A DNA stretch of 64,000 nucleotides from Atopococcus tabaci (GTDB lineage: Bacteria; Bacillota; Bacilli; Lactobacillales; Carnobacteriaceae_A). Positions 1 through 9,000 of the stretch are shown piece after piece. The position numbers were made by a program, and so were the translations under genes. Below the pieces are notes generated by a model, which worked only from the letters and a program-made list of their open reading frames with translations, was not told the origin of the DNA and did not search any database. Position 1 is the first letter of the stretch, and each line of letters begins with the position of its first letter. Location: assembly GCA_030535975.1 (NCBI GenBank), contig JAUNQW010000001.1, positions 62,001-126,000 of the forward strand, given 5' to 3'.

Positions 1-189
1 CCCAGGTTAAATGGCAGCGGCACTGGAAATCAACAAGTGAAAGTTAAAGTTGAAATTCCTAAAAAATTGACTAAAGAACAAGCTGAAATTTTACGTCAAT
101 TTGCTGATGTCAGTGACATCCAGGTCAAGGAACAAGCAGATGACTCTTTTTTTAATAAAGTAAAAGATGTTTTCCGTGGTGACAAATAA
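1..189 (+). CDS. dnaJ: Chaperone protein DnaJ, C-terminal end (5' truncated by window)
   Basis: The frame is open from base 1 to a TAA at 187-189. It encodes the last 62 residues of DnaJ, beginning PRLNGSGTGNQQVKVKVEIP, which matches the second C-terminal substrate-binding beta-domain (the 'GVPRLNGxGxGDQ' region) and the 'P..LT..Q.E.LR.FA' tail. DnaJ is the Hsp40 co-chaperone that delivers unfolded clients to DnaK in the cytoplasm. A strong terminator follows at once, so this is the end of the hrcA-grpE-dnaK-dnaJ type operon. lepA after dnaJ is a common order in Lactobacillales. The J-domain and zinc fingers lie outside the window. Confidence 0.9.
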   Translation, partial: PRLNGSGTGNQQVKVKVEIPKKLTKEQAEILRQFADVSDIQVKEQADDSFFNKVKDVFRGDK

Positions 190-197
190 AAGAAAAT

Positions 198-233
198 AAA
201 AACTCCTTTGTAATTTTTTCAAAGGAGTTTTTA
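198..233 (+). terminator. Rho-independent terminator after dnaJ
   Basis: A 13-bp perfect stem (AAAAACTCCTTTG paired with CAAAGGAGTTTTT) around a 9-nt loop ends in a T run, 9 nt after the dnaJ stop. The A/T symmetry could let it work in both directions. Confidence 0.93.
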
Positions 234-259
234 TTATGACGCTCAAAATAGAAATTTTG

Positions 260-298
260 GACTTATTCAGCCTCCATAGTTAACTGGAGAGATAAGTC
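260..298. other. Stem-loop upstream of the lepA promoter
   Basis: GACTTAT at 260-266 pairs with ATAAGTC at 292-298, and CTCCA pairs with TGGAG inside, giving a two-part hairpin. No T run follows, so it is not a normal terminator. It lies between the dnaJ terminator and the lepA promoter, so it is probably not part of the lepA mRNA. Its role is unknown. Confidence 0.5.
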
Positions 299-308
299 TC
301 TGTCTAAA

Positions 309-338
309 TTGTCTAATAGTTGGATTATTTGATATAAT
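309..338 (+). promoter_or_regulatory. Sigma-A promoter for lepA
   Basis: TTGTCT at 309-314 and a perfect TATAAT at 333-338 are separated by 18 nt, 43 nt upstream of the lepA start. Confidence 0.7.
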
Positions 339-381
339 AATTGATGAGTAATTTTATTGAAAGAAAGTAGGAACTGTATAC

Positions 382-2205
382 ATGGATAAGAAAGAAGCCC
401 AAAAAAGGATTGAAAATACAAGAAATTTCTCAATCATCGCACACATTGATCATGGGAAATCGACATTAGCTGACCGAATCTTACAGGAAACCCATACCAT
501 CAGTGAGCGGGAAATGGAAGAACAAGTATTAGACTCCATGGACTTAGAAAAAGAGCGTGGAATTACTATCAAACTAAATACAGTGGAAGTGGAATATCAG
601 GCTAAAGATGGAGAGACTTACATCATTCATCTGATCGATACTCCCGGACACGTAGATTTTACCTATGAAGTCTCCCGGAGTTTAGCTGCCTGTGAAGGAG
701 CCATTTTAGTAGTAGATGCTGCCCAGGGGATTGAAGCGCAAACCTTGGCCAACGTTTATTTAGCTGTGGATAATAATTTAGAAATAGTACCTGTCATTAA
801 TAAAATCGATCTGCCTGCTGCAGATCCGGAACGAGTGAGAAAAGAAATCGAAGATGTCATCGGACTAGATGGAGATACTGCTATCCCGGCCAGTGCCAAA
901 ACAGGCGAGGGGATAGAAGACATACTGGAAATGATTGTCCAGGAAGTGCCTGCTCCAGATGGCGACTTAGATGCCCCGCTGAAAGCTTTAATTTTTGATT
1001 CTGCTTATGACTCTTATCGTGGGGTGGTTTTAAGTGTCCGTATTATCGATGGAATAATTAAGCCGGGAGACGAGATTCAAATGATGTCGAATGGCAAAAT
1101 ATTTGAAGTAACAGAAGTGGGTGTTTTTTCACCGAGCCCGCTAAAACGCGACCAGCTCATGGTGGGAGAGGTAGGCTATATTACGGCTAATATTAAAACT
1201 GTCCGTGACACACGGGTAGGGGATACTATTACCCTTGCTTCAACTCCGACCGAAGAAGCACTGCCCGGTTACCGTCAAATGAACCCGATGGTTTTCTGTG
1301 GACTGTATCCGACAGATTCAGCGGATTACTTAGATTTACAAGAAGCCCTCGAGCGTCTGCAGTTAAATGATGCCGCTTTATGGTTTGAACCAGAAACGTC
1401 TCAAGCTTTAGGTTTTGGTTACCGCTGCGGCTTTTTAGGTATGCTTCATATGGACGTTATTCAAGAAAGAATCGAGCGTGAGTTTGGTTTAGATATCATC
1501 ACCACAGCTCCTTCTGTTATTTACCATGTCATCAAAACAGATGGTGAATTAATTGAAGTGGATAATCCTTCAGAGATGCCGGACCCCACAGAAATTGAAG
1601 CTGTTGAAGAGCCTTATGCCCGGGCAGAAATTACCGTTCCAAGTGATTATATCGGGGCGGTTATGGAAATTTGTGAAGAGAAACGCGGCAGTTTCCAAAC
1701 CATTGATTATATGGATGATATCCGAGTCAATGTCATTTATGAAATCCCTTTATCAGAGATTGTTTATGATTTCTTTGACCGCTTAAAATCGAATACAAAA
1801 GGATATGCTTCCTTAAGTTATGAACTCATCGGCTATCAGGAAAGCGATTTAGTAAAAGTGGATATTTTACTACACGGTGAACGTGTCGATGCTTTAAGCT
1901 TTATCTCTCATAAAAGCAACTCGCAATTACGTGGCCGCCAAATTGTGAAAAAATTGCGTGAATTAATTCCCAGACAACAATTTGAGATTCCGGTTCAAGC
2001 AGCTATCGGGCATAAAATTATTGCCCGTGAAAACATTAAAGCTTACCGTAAAGACGTTACGGCCAAATTATACGGTGGAGACCAGACGCGTAAAGATAAG
2101 TTGTTGAAGAAACAAAAAGCAGGTAAAAAACGGATGAAGAATGTTGGAGCCGTAGAAGTTCCTCAAGAAGCTTTCATGGCTGTATTAAATTTAGACGAAG
2201 AATAA
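382..2205 (+). CDS. lepA: Elongation factor 4 (LepA, translational GTPase)
   Basis: 607 aa, full length for the family. LepA binds the ribosome and is linked to ribosome biogenesis and back-translocation under stress. The G1 motif AHIDHGKST is at residues 20-28, the RGITIK effector (G2) region near 60, DTPGH (G3) near 87, and NKID (G4) near 139. EF-G-like domains II, III and V follow, then the LepA-specific C-terminal domain ending in [11 protein letters not shown]. The start follows a GTAGG-type ribosome-binding site and a clear promoter. It is transcribed apart from dnaJ. Confidence 0.97.
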   Translation: MDKKEAQKRIENTRNFSIIAHIDHGKSTLADRILQETHTISEREMEEQVLDSMDLEKERGITIKLNTVEVEYQAKDGETYIIHLIDTPGHVDFTYEVSRSLAACEGAILVVDAAQGIEAQTLANVYLAVDNNLEIVPVINKIDLPAADPERVRKEIEDVIGLDGDTAIPASAKTGEGIEDILEMIVQEVPAPDGDLDAPLKALIFDSAYDSYRGVVLSVRIIDGIIKPGDEIQMMSNGKIFEVTEVGVFSPSPLKRDQLMVGEVGYITANIKTVRDTRVGDTITLASTPTEEALPGYRQMNPMVFCGLYPTDSADYLDLQEALERLQLNDAALWFEPETSQALGFGYRCGFLGMLHMDVIQERIEREFGLDIITTAPSVIYHVIKTDGELIEVDNPSEMPDPTEIEAVEEPYARAEITVPSDYIGAVMEICEEKRGSFQTIDYMDDIRVNVIYEIPLSEIVYDFFDRLKSNTKGYASLSYELIGYQESDLVKVDILLHGERVDALSFISHKSNSQLRGRQIVKKLRELIPRQQFEIPVQAAIGHKIIARENIKAYRKDVTAKLYGGDQTRKDKLLKKQKAGKKRMKNVGAVEVPQEAFMAVLNLDEE

Positions 2206-2257
2206 GACTTAGAGTAACCAGCCGGTAAATTAATCAGATGTTAAATTGAGGTGCCTT

Positions 2258-2809
2258 ATGGAAGAAACAGAATTTTCGACTTATTTTTGTAAAATGATGG
2301 AAGAGAGTCAGGCTAATTTTTATTGGGATTTAAGTTATAATGAAGAACAAGAAATTCATGAATGTTTTTTTATGCTGGAAAGCGAAATACCCGAAGATGC
2401 ATCTTACAAGTTGATGGATGCCAGGGGGAGAGTCAACACAAGTGAGAAACTTCTTTTAGCTGATCGGATAGCTTTCTATGATCTTTCAAGCTCATATATT
2501 GACCCCGGTTTTTACTTAAAAGCCTTTCCAGTCGATAAGGAGGAAGGTATTGAAAAAGGGTTTATAGAAGCTTTTATTAAATATCTTCATCAGCTTGTGA
2601 ATGGACAACGTGTCGCCTTAGAGAACTTTCTCAAGCAGGATAATACACAAGTACCAGAAGAACAGTTTGCTTTTACCTGGCAAGATGAGAGCTTCAGGCA
2701 GACTATAAAAACATTAAAAGATACTCAGCGTTATGACTTTGATAAAATAACATTTGATTTAACGGAAACAAAAGATAAAAACATTTTAGAAAAATTAAAA
2801 GATGACTAA
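2258..2809 (+). CDS. DUF3013 family protein
   Basis: 183 aa, acidic, cytoplasmic (no signal peptide or membrane segment). The pattern of an N-terminal 'NFYWDLSYNEEQ..HECFFMLE', a central 'FYD...S..D...YL..FP...K.GI...F' and a following helical part resembles the DUF3013 family known from streptococci and lactobacilli; the function is unknown. I use the ATG at 2258 because TGAGGTG lies directly before it; a TTG four codons earlier has no ribosome-binding site. It lies 52 nt after lepA with no terminator between, so the two are probably cotranscribed. Confidence 0.65.
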   Translation: MEETEFSTYFCKMMEESQANFYWDLSYNEEQEIHECFFMLESEIPEDASYKLMDARGRVNTSEKLLLADRIAFYDLSSSYIDPGFYLKAFPVDKEEGIEKGFIEAFIKYLHQLVNGQRVALENFLKQDNTQVPEEQFAFTWQDESFRQTIKTLKDTQRYDFDKITFDLTETKDKNILEKLKDD

Positions 2810-2830
2810 TTAAGTGAAAATGAGATCAAG

Positions 2831-2870
2831 AAAAAGCACGCCTCGATTAAAAACCGAGGCGTGCTTTTGT
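2831..2870. terminator. Bidirectional terminator between the DUF3013 gene and pyc
   Basis: A GC-rich stem (AAAAGCACGCCTCG paired with CGAGGCGTGCTTTT) has A on the left and T on the right. It serves the convergent genes on both sides. Confidence 0.92.
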
Positions 2871-2885
2871 TGATTGGCTGCGCTT

Positions 2886-5800
2886 TTATTCAAATTCGAT
2901 GAGAAGGTCTCCACCTTCAATTTGTTCACCTTCATTGACATAGATTTCTTTAATAACACCGTCACTCGTCGCGTGGATGGCTGATTCCATCTTCATCGCT
3001 TCTGTAACGATAATTGTATCATTCTGCTTCACTTCGTCTCCAACTTTACAGCTGATCGAAATAACAGTACCCGGCATTTGAGCACCTACATGCTTAGGAT
3101 TAGTTTTATCAGCTTTAGCTTTGAGAGCTACTGAGTCTGATAGATTATGGTCAATGACTTCGACAGCTACCGGCTTACCATTTAAGCTGTAGAACATTGT
3201 TCTTTGACCGTCTTCTTTAACTGGTCCTTGTGCAAGATATTTGATCGTCACCTGCTTACCGTTTCGAAGCGTAACATCGATTTCTTCTCCAAAATCTAAA
3301 CCATAGAAGAAGCTTGGGGAGTCAAGGACTTCAATCTTATCAAACGTTTCATGATTAATAATATAATCTTTAAATACTTTTGGATAGATGGCATTACTCA
3401 ACAGGGCACGATCATCAATCTCTTCTTCCGGCATAATCTCAAGTAACTCTTCCTTAGCTGCTTCATAGTCGTAAGCAGGGATATGGTTACCCGGGCGGTC
3501 AGTGATGATATCGCCATTCTTCACGATAACCTCTTGCAATTCTTTGTTAAATCCGTTGACGGTTTGCCCGATTTCACCTCTCATGAAAGATACGACTGAA
3601 TCTGGGAAGTCTAAGTTTTTCCCTTCAGAAATAACTGTTTCCTCATCCAAATCATTTTGTACCATGAAGAGTGACATATCTCCAACTACTTTCGAAGAAG
3701 GTGTTACCTTGATGATGTCACCGAATAATAAGTTAACTCGGCGGTACATTTCCAGTACTTCATCGAAGCGGTCGCCTAAACCAACTGAACGTGCTTGTGC
3801 CAAGATATTGGAGTACTGTCCACCCGGCATTTCGTATTTGTATACGCCTGTCCACGGAGAGACCAGGTCACTTTCAAATGGTTTGTAGTATTGGCGGGTA
3901 GTTGACCAATATTTTTCCATTTCATCATTAGCATCTGGATTAACTTTCACGCCGCGGTCTTTTCCTTGGCGGGCATAGTAAAGGGCATTTCCATCCGGCT
4001 GAGAGTTTGTTCCAGAAATGGCCGCATTGGCCACGTCCACGATATCCACACCCGCATCGATAGCACGGGAATAAGCTGTGACAGCATTACCGGCAGTGTC
4101 ATGCATGTGGAGGTGGATTGGAATATTAACTTCATCTTTTAATGTCTTCACTAATAAGTAGGCAGCTTCTGGTTTTAAGATACCGGACATGTCTTTGATA
4201 CCTAAGGTGTGCACCCCGTAAGCTTCCAGTTCTTTCGCCATATCGACATAGTAGTCTAATGTGTAAGTGCTTGAACGCTCAGGATCTAAGATATCTCCCG
4301 TGTAGCAGACGGTACCTTCAACTAGCTTACCTGTCTCTAATGCAGCTTCAAGAGGTAGCTTCAGCGTTTCCATCCAGTTGAGAGAATCAAAGATACGGAA
4401 GACATCGATGCCGTCTTCTGCCGACTGTTCAATAAATTTCTTGATGACATTATCCGGATAGTTTTTATAACCGACCGCATTTGAAGCACGTAATAACATT
4501 TGGAACGGAATATCAGGAATAGCCTGACGTAACCTTTCTAAACGGTCCCATGGACTTTCATTTAAGAAGTTATAGGCCACGTCGAAGGTTGCTCCTCCCC
4601 ACATTTCAAGTGAGAATGCATCCTTCATCGTAGCATTGATGTAAGGTGCTAGTTCTAACATATCGCGTGTACGTAATCTCGTCGTTAAGATCGACTGGTG
4701 GGCATCCCGCAGAGTAGTATCAGTGATGAGCGCATCATCTTCAGCTAAAACAGCTTTAACTACAGCATCTGGTCCTTCTTTATCCAAGATATGCTTCAGC
4801 GTTCTCTGATCAGATGCCATACTTGTAATGGAAGGCACTGAGCGGGTTTCAAATTTAGGTTTAGTGTCATCTGAAATACCTGGGAATCCATTCACTGTTA
4901 CATTCGCAAGATAGTTAAGTAATTTAACATCTCTATCTTTTGCTTCGTCCGTGTCGAATAATTCCGGATGGTTATTAATTAAATTAGTGCTGTAATCACC
5001 TGATTTGAACAGAGGATGTTTGATGATGTTTTTCAAAAAGGCAATATTTGTTTTTAAGCCGACAATTCTTGTTTCGTCTAAAGCACGTTCTGTTTTATCT
5101 AAAACATCAGAGATAGATTCTCCATAGGCACAAATTTTCACAAGTAAAGAGTCATAGTGAGGACTGATAACAGCACCGTCATGAGCATTTCCTTGGTCAA
5201 GTCTGACTCCGATACCAGAAGGGGCTACATAATTAACGATACGGCCTGAATCCGGAGCAAAGTCGTTGGCAGGGTCTTCTGTCGTTACACGACATTGGAT
5301 GGCATAGCCGTCTAATGTGATGCTTTCTTGTGAAGGGATATTAATTTTTTCTTCGTGTAAATTCTCACCGTCAGCAACTAATAACTGAGCTTTAACGATG
5401 TCGATACCTGTCACTAATTCAGTGATCGTATGTTCAACCTGAATACGAGGGTTCACTTCGATAAAGTAAAAGTCTTCTCCTGAGACAAGGAATTCAACGG
5501 TACCGGCATTAATGTACTTAATATTTTGAGCTAACTGTAAAGCAGCTTGGGCCAGTTCTTCACGTACTGATTCAGTTAAGGAGAATGAAGGGGCGACTTC
5601 CACAACTTTCTGGTGGCGGCGTTGAACCGAACAGTCCCTTTCAAATAAGTGAACGATATTTCGGTGCTCGTCCCCTAAAATCTGCACTTCGATATGTTTT
5701 GGATTCTCAATAAATTTCTCTACATATAAAGAATCATCCCCAAAAGAGTTCATTGACTCTGATTTTGCACGGTCGTAAGATTCCTGGACTTCAGCTTCCT

Positions 5801-6326
5801 CACGAATGATCCGCATCCCTTTACCGCCACCGCCGCTGACAGCTTTGATCATGATAGGGTAGCCATGCTCTTCAGCAAAATCTTTTACTTCCTGAACAGA
5901 ATCAACGGCTCCATCAGTACCCGGAACAACCTTTAATCCTGCTTCGATAGCAGTATCTCTTGCACGAGTTTTGTTCCCGAACATTTCTAAATGTTCAAGG
6001 TTGGGTCCAACGAATTTAATGCCTTCTTCACCACAACGTTTAGCGAATTCTAAGTTTTCACTTAAGAAACCATAGCCGGGGTGAATCGCATCTACATCAT
6101 TTTCCTTTGCCAATTCAATGATGTTTTCAATATCGAGGTAGGCAGCTGTTGGACTTTTATCTTCTCCAACTAAAAAAGCCTCATCAGCTTTAAAACGATG
6201 TTGACTATTTTGATCTTCTTTGGAATAGATAGCCACCGTTTTAATATCCAGCTCTTCACAGGCCTGCATGATACGCAGGGCAATTTCGCCACGGTTAGCA
6301 ACTAGTACTTTTTGAATTTTATTCAT
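2886..6326 (-). CDS. pyc: Pyruvate carboxylase
   Basis: 1146 aa, the normal length for the single-chain enzyme. It carboxylates pyruvate to oxaloacetate using ATP, bicarbonate and biotin (anaplerosis, aspartate supply). The biotin carboxylase part starts VLVANRGEIALRI, with the ATP-grasp loop GGGGKGMR near 170. The carboxyltransferase domain (DTTLRDAHQS near 535) and the allosteric region follow. The biotin carrier domain ends the chain, with biotinyl Lys about 1112 in EAMKME. I start at the ATG 6324-6326, behind GAAAGAAGTG. The frame stays open for 28 more codons upstream, but these overlap the -10 region and have no family match. BirA, which would biotinylate it, is encoded nearby at 7864-8859. 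Confidence 0.97.
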   Translation of the reverse strand: MNKIQKVLVANRGEIALRIMQACEELDIKTVAIYSKEDQNSQHRFKADEAFLVGEDKSPTAAYLDIENIIELAKENDVDAIHPGYGFLSENLEFAKRCGEEGIKFVGPNLEHLEMFGNKTRARDTAIEAGLKVVPGTDGAVDSVQEVKDFAEEHGYPIMIKAVSGGGGKGMRIIREEAEVQESYDRAKSESMNSFGDDSLYVEKFIENPKHIEVQILGDEHRNIVHLFERDCSVQRRHQKVVEVAPSFSLTESVREELAQAALQLAQNIKYINAGTVEFLVSGEDFYFIEVNPRIQVEHTITELVTGIDIVKAQLLVADGENLHEEKINIPSQESITLDGYAIQCRVTTEDPANDFAPDSGRIVNYVAPSGIGVRLDQGNAHDGAVISPHYDSLLVKICAYGESISDVLDKTERALDETRIVGLKTNIAFLKNIIKHPLFKSGDYSTNLINNHPELFDTDEAKDRDVKLLNYLANVTVNGFPGISDDTKPKFETRSVPSITSMASDQRTLKHILDKEGPDAVVKAVLAEDDALITDTTLRDAHQSILTTRLRTRDMLELAPYINATMKDAFSLEMWGGATFDVAYNFLNESPWDRLERLRQAIPDIPFQMLLRASNAVGYKNYPDNVIKKFIEQSAEDGIDVFRIFDSLNWMETLKLPLEAALETGKLVEGTVCYTGDILDPERSSTYTLDYYVDMAKELEAYGVHTLGIKDMSGILKPEAAYLLVKTLKDEVNIPIHLHMHDTAGNAVTAYSRAIDAGVDIVDVANAAISGTNSQPDGNALYYARQGKDRGVKVNPDANDEMEKYWSTTRQYYKPFESDLVSPWTGVYKYEMPGGQYSNILAQARSVGLGDRFDEVLEMYRRVNLLFGDIIKVTPSSKVVGDMSLFMVQNDLDEETVISEGKNLDFPDSVVSFMRGEIGQTVNGFNKELQEVIVKNGDIITDRPGNHIPAYDYEAAKEELLEIMPEEEIDDRALLSNAIYPKVFKDYIINHETFDKIEVLDSPSFFYGLDFGEEIDVTLRNGKQVTIKYLAQGPVKEDGQRTMFYSLNGKPVAVEVIDHNLSDSVALKAKADKTNPKHVGAQMPGTVISISCKVGDEVKQNDTIIVTEAMKMESAIHATSDGVIKEIYVNEGEQIEGGDLLIEFE

Positions 6327-6380
6327 TAAATTTTCACTTCTTTCAAGAATAGTTATATAAATATTAGACATACATGGTTT

Positions 6381-6410
6381 ATTATAACCTGATTGACGTA
6401 AAAATAACAC
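6381..6410 (-). promoter_or_regulatory. Probable pyc promoter
   Basis: On the minus strand there is a perfect TATAAT (plus-strand 6381-6386), with a weak -35 GTGTTA 18 nt upstream (6405-6410). Transcription would start 40-50 nt before the pyc ATG. The poor -35 would suit a regulated promoter. Confidence 0.4.
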
Positions 6411-6413
6411 AAT

Positions 6414-6460
6414 AAATAAACGTTTACAGATAAGTGTTGTCTGTCATGTAAACGGTTTCT
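6414..6460. promoter_or_regulatory. Two facing CcpA cre-like sites / inverted repeat between pyc and the aminotransferase gene
   Basis: ATGTAAACGGTTTCT at 6446-6460 fits the cre consensus WTGNAANCGNWNNCW at every fixed position. A second near-match on the minus strand (6414-6428, TGTAAACGTTTATTT) sits just upstream of the weak pyc -35. Together they form the inverted repeat CGTTTACA / TGTAAACG. CcpA control of pyc or of the divergent gene is an inference. Confidence 0.5.
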
Positions 6461-6553
6461 TAGTTAAAAATACAGTATTTCAAGACATTTATCAAGTCTT
6501 ATTCGAATATAAGTGTTATAGAAAACAGGGACTATTTTTAAAATGTATGCGTA

Positions 6554-6583
6554 TTGAGAAAGGAAGTATGGTAGTATTAGTAT
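6554..6583 (+). promoter_or_regulatory. Possible promoter of the aminotransferase gene
   Basis: TTGAGA at 6554-6559 and TAGTAT at 6578-6583 are separated by 18 nt, about 40 nt before the start codon. Moderate match only. Confidence 0.4.
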
Positions 6584-6624
6584 TCGTGAAGATTCATATA
6601 GAAAAGGAATAAAGAGGTGACAGG

Positions 6625-7788
6625 ATGTCAAAATTTAGTTTTAATCATAAAGTTTTAGAAGCGCAAGCAAGTCCGATTCGTCTATTTAAAGGAGAAATCA
6701 GCCATATTGATGGATTAATTGACTTGACCTTAGGCCAGCCAGACTTTCATGCGCCTGACATTGTGCACGAAGCAGCGCACCAAGCGATAGATAATAATGC
6801 TGATGGTTATACAAGTTCTATGGGGCTGGAGGAACTGCGTGAGGCAATTTCTCAATACTTAAAACGCCACAATGATTTAACCTATGCTTTAGATGAAATT
6901 ATTGTAACCAATGGTGCAACAGGTGCTTTGTTTTCCTCCATCTACGCACTTCTTAATCCAGGGGATAAAGTATTACTTGCCTCACCCCATTACCCTGTTT
7001 ATAAAACAATCATTAATGTAGCTCATGGTGAGATGGTCGCAGTGGATGTGTCTGAATCTGATTTTGTTTTAACTCCGGATCATATTCAAGAGGCCCGGAA
7101 GGAACATGGCGAGATTAAAGCGATTTTATTAAATTATCCTTCGAATCCGACAGGACAGACTTATACTGAAGAGCAGTTAAAAGACTTAGCGGATGAAGTT
7201 CGCGGGACAAATACCCTGATCATATCGGATGAGATCTATTCAGAACTGGTCTATGATGAAAAGCATGTATCGATTGCTAAATATTTACCAGAACAGACCA
7301 TCGTATTAAATGGGGTGTCTAAGTCCCATGCTATGACAGGCTGGAGATCAGGATTCATTGCTGCTCCTAAGGAGATAATGGATCAGATTTTTAAGGTGAA
7401 TCAAGCCTCTATCAATACGCTGAATACGGTGACCCAGTATGCAAGTATTGCAGCATACTCAGAAGCTGGTGACCAGTATATCTATGACATGCGCGATGAA
7501 TATAAGAAGCGCAGGGATTATTTGAAAGAAGAAATGGGTCAATTAGGCTTTACAACCAGTAATCCATCCGGTGCTTTTTATCTGTTTGCAAAAATACCTG
7601 CTTGGTACAAGGACTCAGATTATGAGTTTTGCTTGGATCTCGCAGAAGAAGCGAAAATCGGAGTTATTCCAGGCAGTTCATTTGGAGAAGCCGGGGCAGG
7701 TTATTTCCGCTTAAGTTATGCAGCCAGTCAAGCGGAGCTCGAGCAGTACATTGAGCGCTTAAGGCGGTTTGTAGAGAGTCATCAATAA
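6625..7788 (+). CDS. PLP-dependent class I/II aminotransferase
   Basis: 387 aa, fold-type I aminotransferase of the PatA/AraT/AspC-like group. Such enzymes move an amino group between an amino acid and a 2-oxo acid. Visible motifs are TLGQPDFHAP near the N-terminus, NYPSNPTGQ (substrate carboxylate region), ISDEIYSELVYD (PLP contact Asp/Tyr), and SKSHAMTGWRSGF, which holds the Schiff-base Lys. The conserved Arg near the C-terminus is in YFRLSYA. The substrate cannot be read from sequence; aromatic amino acids or N-acetyl-diaminopimelate are the usual options. The start follows GAGGTGACAGG. The gene is divergent from pyc and followed by a terminator. Confidence 0.85.
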   Translation: MSKFSFNHKVLEAQASPIRLFKGEISHIDGLIDLTLGQPDFHAPDIVHEAAHQAIDNNADGYTSSMGLEELREAISQYLKRHNDLTYALDEIIVTNGATGALFSSIYALLNPGDKVLLASPHYPVYKTIINVAHGEMVAVDVSESDFVLTPDHIQEARKEHGEIKAILLNYPSNPTGQTYTEEQLKDLADEVRGTNTLIISDEIYSELVYDEKHVSIAKYLPEQTIVLNGVSKSHAMTGWRSGFIAAPKEIMDQIFKVNQASINTLNTVTQYASIAAYSEAGDQYIYDMRDEYKKRRDYLKEEMGQLGFTTSNPSGAFYLFAKIPAWYKDSDYEFCLDLAEEAKIGVIPGSSFGEAGAGYFRLSYAASQAELEQYIERLRRFVESHQ

Positions 7789-7800
7789 AAAAGTAAGTAG

Positions 7801-7837
7801 AAGTGCTTTTGTCTTTGAGACAGCGGCACTTTTTTTA
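7801..7837. terminator. Terminator between the aminotransferase gene and birA
   Basis: AGTGC...TGTCT...AGACA...GCACT forms a two-part stem followed by T7. It sits 13 nt after the aminotransferase stop, in convergent orientation to birA. Confidence 0.85.
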
Positions 7838-7863
7838 TCTACTATCTGTAAAGTAAAAATGAT

Positions 7864-8859
7864 TTATTTGTCTAAAAATTGTGAGCTGGAGAAGTGAATC
7901 TCCTGGCCGTACAAGGCTTTGATCTGGCGCTGATCATCTTCAATCAGTAAGTGTCCATCGTCATTAATGCCACGGATGATGCCAGTCTCTTTTTCTTGAC
8001 CAATCTGATAGTAGATTTCCTGATTTAAGCCGAGCAGACGTTCTTTATAGATTTCTAAGAAAGCTTTTTGTGGGAGCTGGTCTTGATAGGTGTTAAAATA
8101 ATTGAGGAAATGAACAATAAATTCATTCACATTGAAAGACTCAGGTATCTCTTCTCCAAAAATCGTGCCGGCAACATTTTGAATTTCCTGGCCGGCCTTG
8201 GAAAATTGGCCTGCCAAGTTTATACCTATACCGATCACGACACCGGGGACATCATGATTTTCAAGATGGGTCACCATTTCAGACAAGATACCGGCAACTT
8301 TTCTTCCTTGATAGAAGAGATCGTTCACCCATTTAACCTGCAGCTCATCCTCGATATAGGGGTCAAAAGCTTGCAGACAGGCGGCTGCGGTTAATAAAGT
8401 ATAGATGGGGATTTCTTTGAAATCATCGGTGTGGGGACGAATCCCCAGAGACATATACAAACCATGACTGAGATCAGAATAAAAAACCCGTCCCCGTCTG
8501 CCGCGACCCGAGCTCTGTTTCCCGGCAATAACTAAAGTGTTTTGGTCGGGAAAATCGAGTAAATCCCGGCGGGCCAAATCATTAGTCGAAGAGACTTCCG
8601 GATGGTAGCTTACTTTGAATGTTGAAGCATCAGTAAGGAGATATTCAATCAGGACAGGATCGACTTGATCCGTATAGTCGACGAGCTGATAGCCCCTGCC
8701 GGGGATAGAATCTATCGTGTAACCGTAAGCTTGCAGGTCTTGAATGACCTTCCATACTGCATTACGGGATACGCCAATTTCTTCAGCCATAGCTGTGCCT
8801 GAGAGGGTGGTCATTTTTTGTTCGAGTAACATTCTTAAAACTTTTTCTTTAGTAGTCAT
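7864..8859 (-). CDS. birA: Bifunctional biotin-protein ligase / biotin operon repressor
   Basis: 331 aa. BirA makes biotinyl-AMP and transfers biotin to carrier lysines such as that of pyruvate carboxylase. The N-terminal 60 residues are a winged helix-turn-helix (GTAMAEEIGVSRNAVWKVIQ), so this is the long, DNA-binding form. The catalytic domain carries SSTNDLA and the biotin/ATP loop GKQSSGRGRRGR. KWVNDLFYQGRKVAGIL and GIGINL follow, and an SH3-like C-terminal domain ends the chain. AAAGGAGTAGC precedes the ATG. As pyc lies 1.5 kb away, the local substrate is evident. No biotin synthesis gene or typical BirA operator was found in the window. Confidence 0.95.
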   Translation of the reverse strand: MTTKEKVLRMLLEQKMTTLSGTAMAEEIGVSRNAVWKVIQDLQAYGYTIDSIPGRGYQLVDYTDQVDPVLIEYLLTDASTFKVSYHPEVSSTNDLARRDLLDFPDQNTLVIAGKQSSGRGRRGRVFYSDLSHGLYMSLGIRPHTDDFKEIPIYTLLTAAACLQAFDPYIEDELQVKWVNDLFYQGRKVAGILSEMVTHLENHDVPGVVIGIGINLAGQFSKAGQEIQNVAGTIFGEEIPESFNVNEFIVHFLNYFNTYQDQLPQKAFLEIYKERLLGLNQEIYYQIGQEKETGIIRGINDDGHLLIEDDQRQIKALYGQEIHFSSSQFLDK

Positions 8860-9000
8860 TAACAGCTACTCCTTTAATTTTTTTAGAATAAAACCAGCAG
8901 AAAAATGAATACTTGGCCAATGGATATTAAGATATAGGTTCAATGTGGAGGGCAGCATAAAATGTAGTGTACACTAAAAGCTATTTTAAAGGAGGCCATT

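Noticed and set aside
6327-6410. 28-residue N-terminal extension of pyruvate carboxylase
   Set aside because: It overlaps the predicted -10 box and has no family match; the inner ATG has a ribosome-binding site.
6421-6454. BirA operator upstream of pyc
   Set aside because: The inverted repeat uses GTTTACA and TGTAAAC, but the half-sites are in the opposite order to BirA operators (TGTAAAC-N-GTTTACA). cre fits better.
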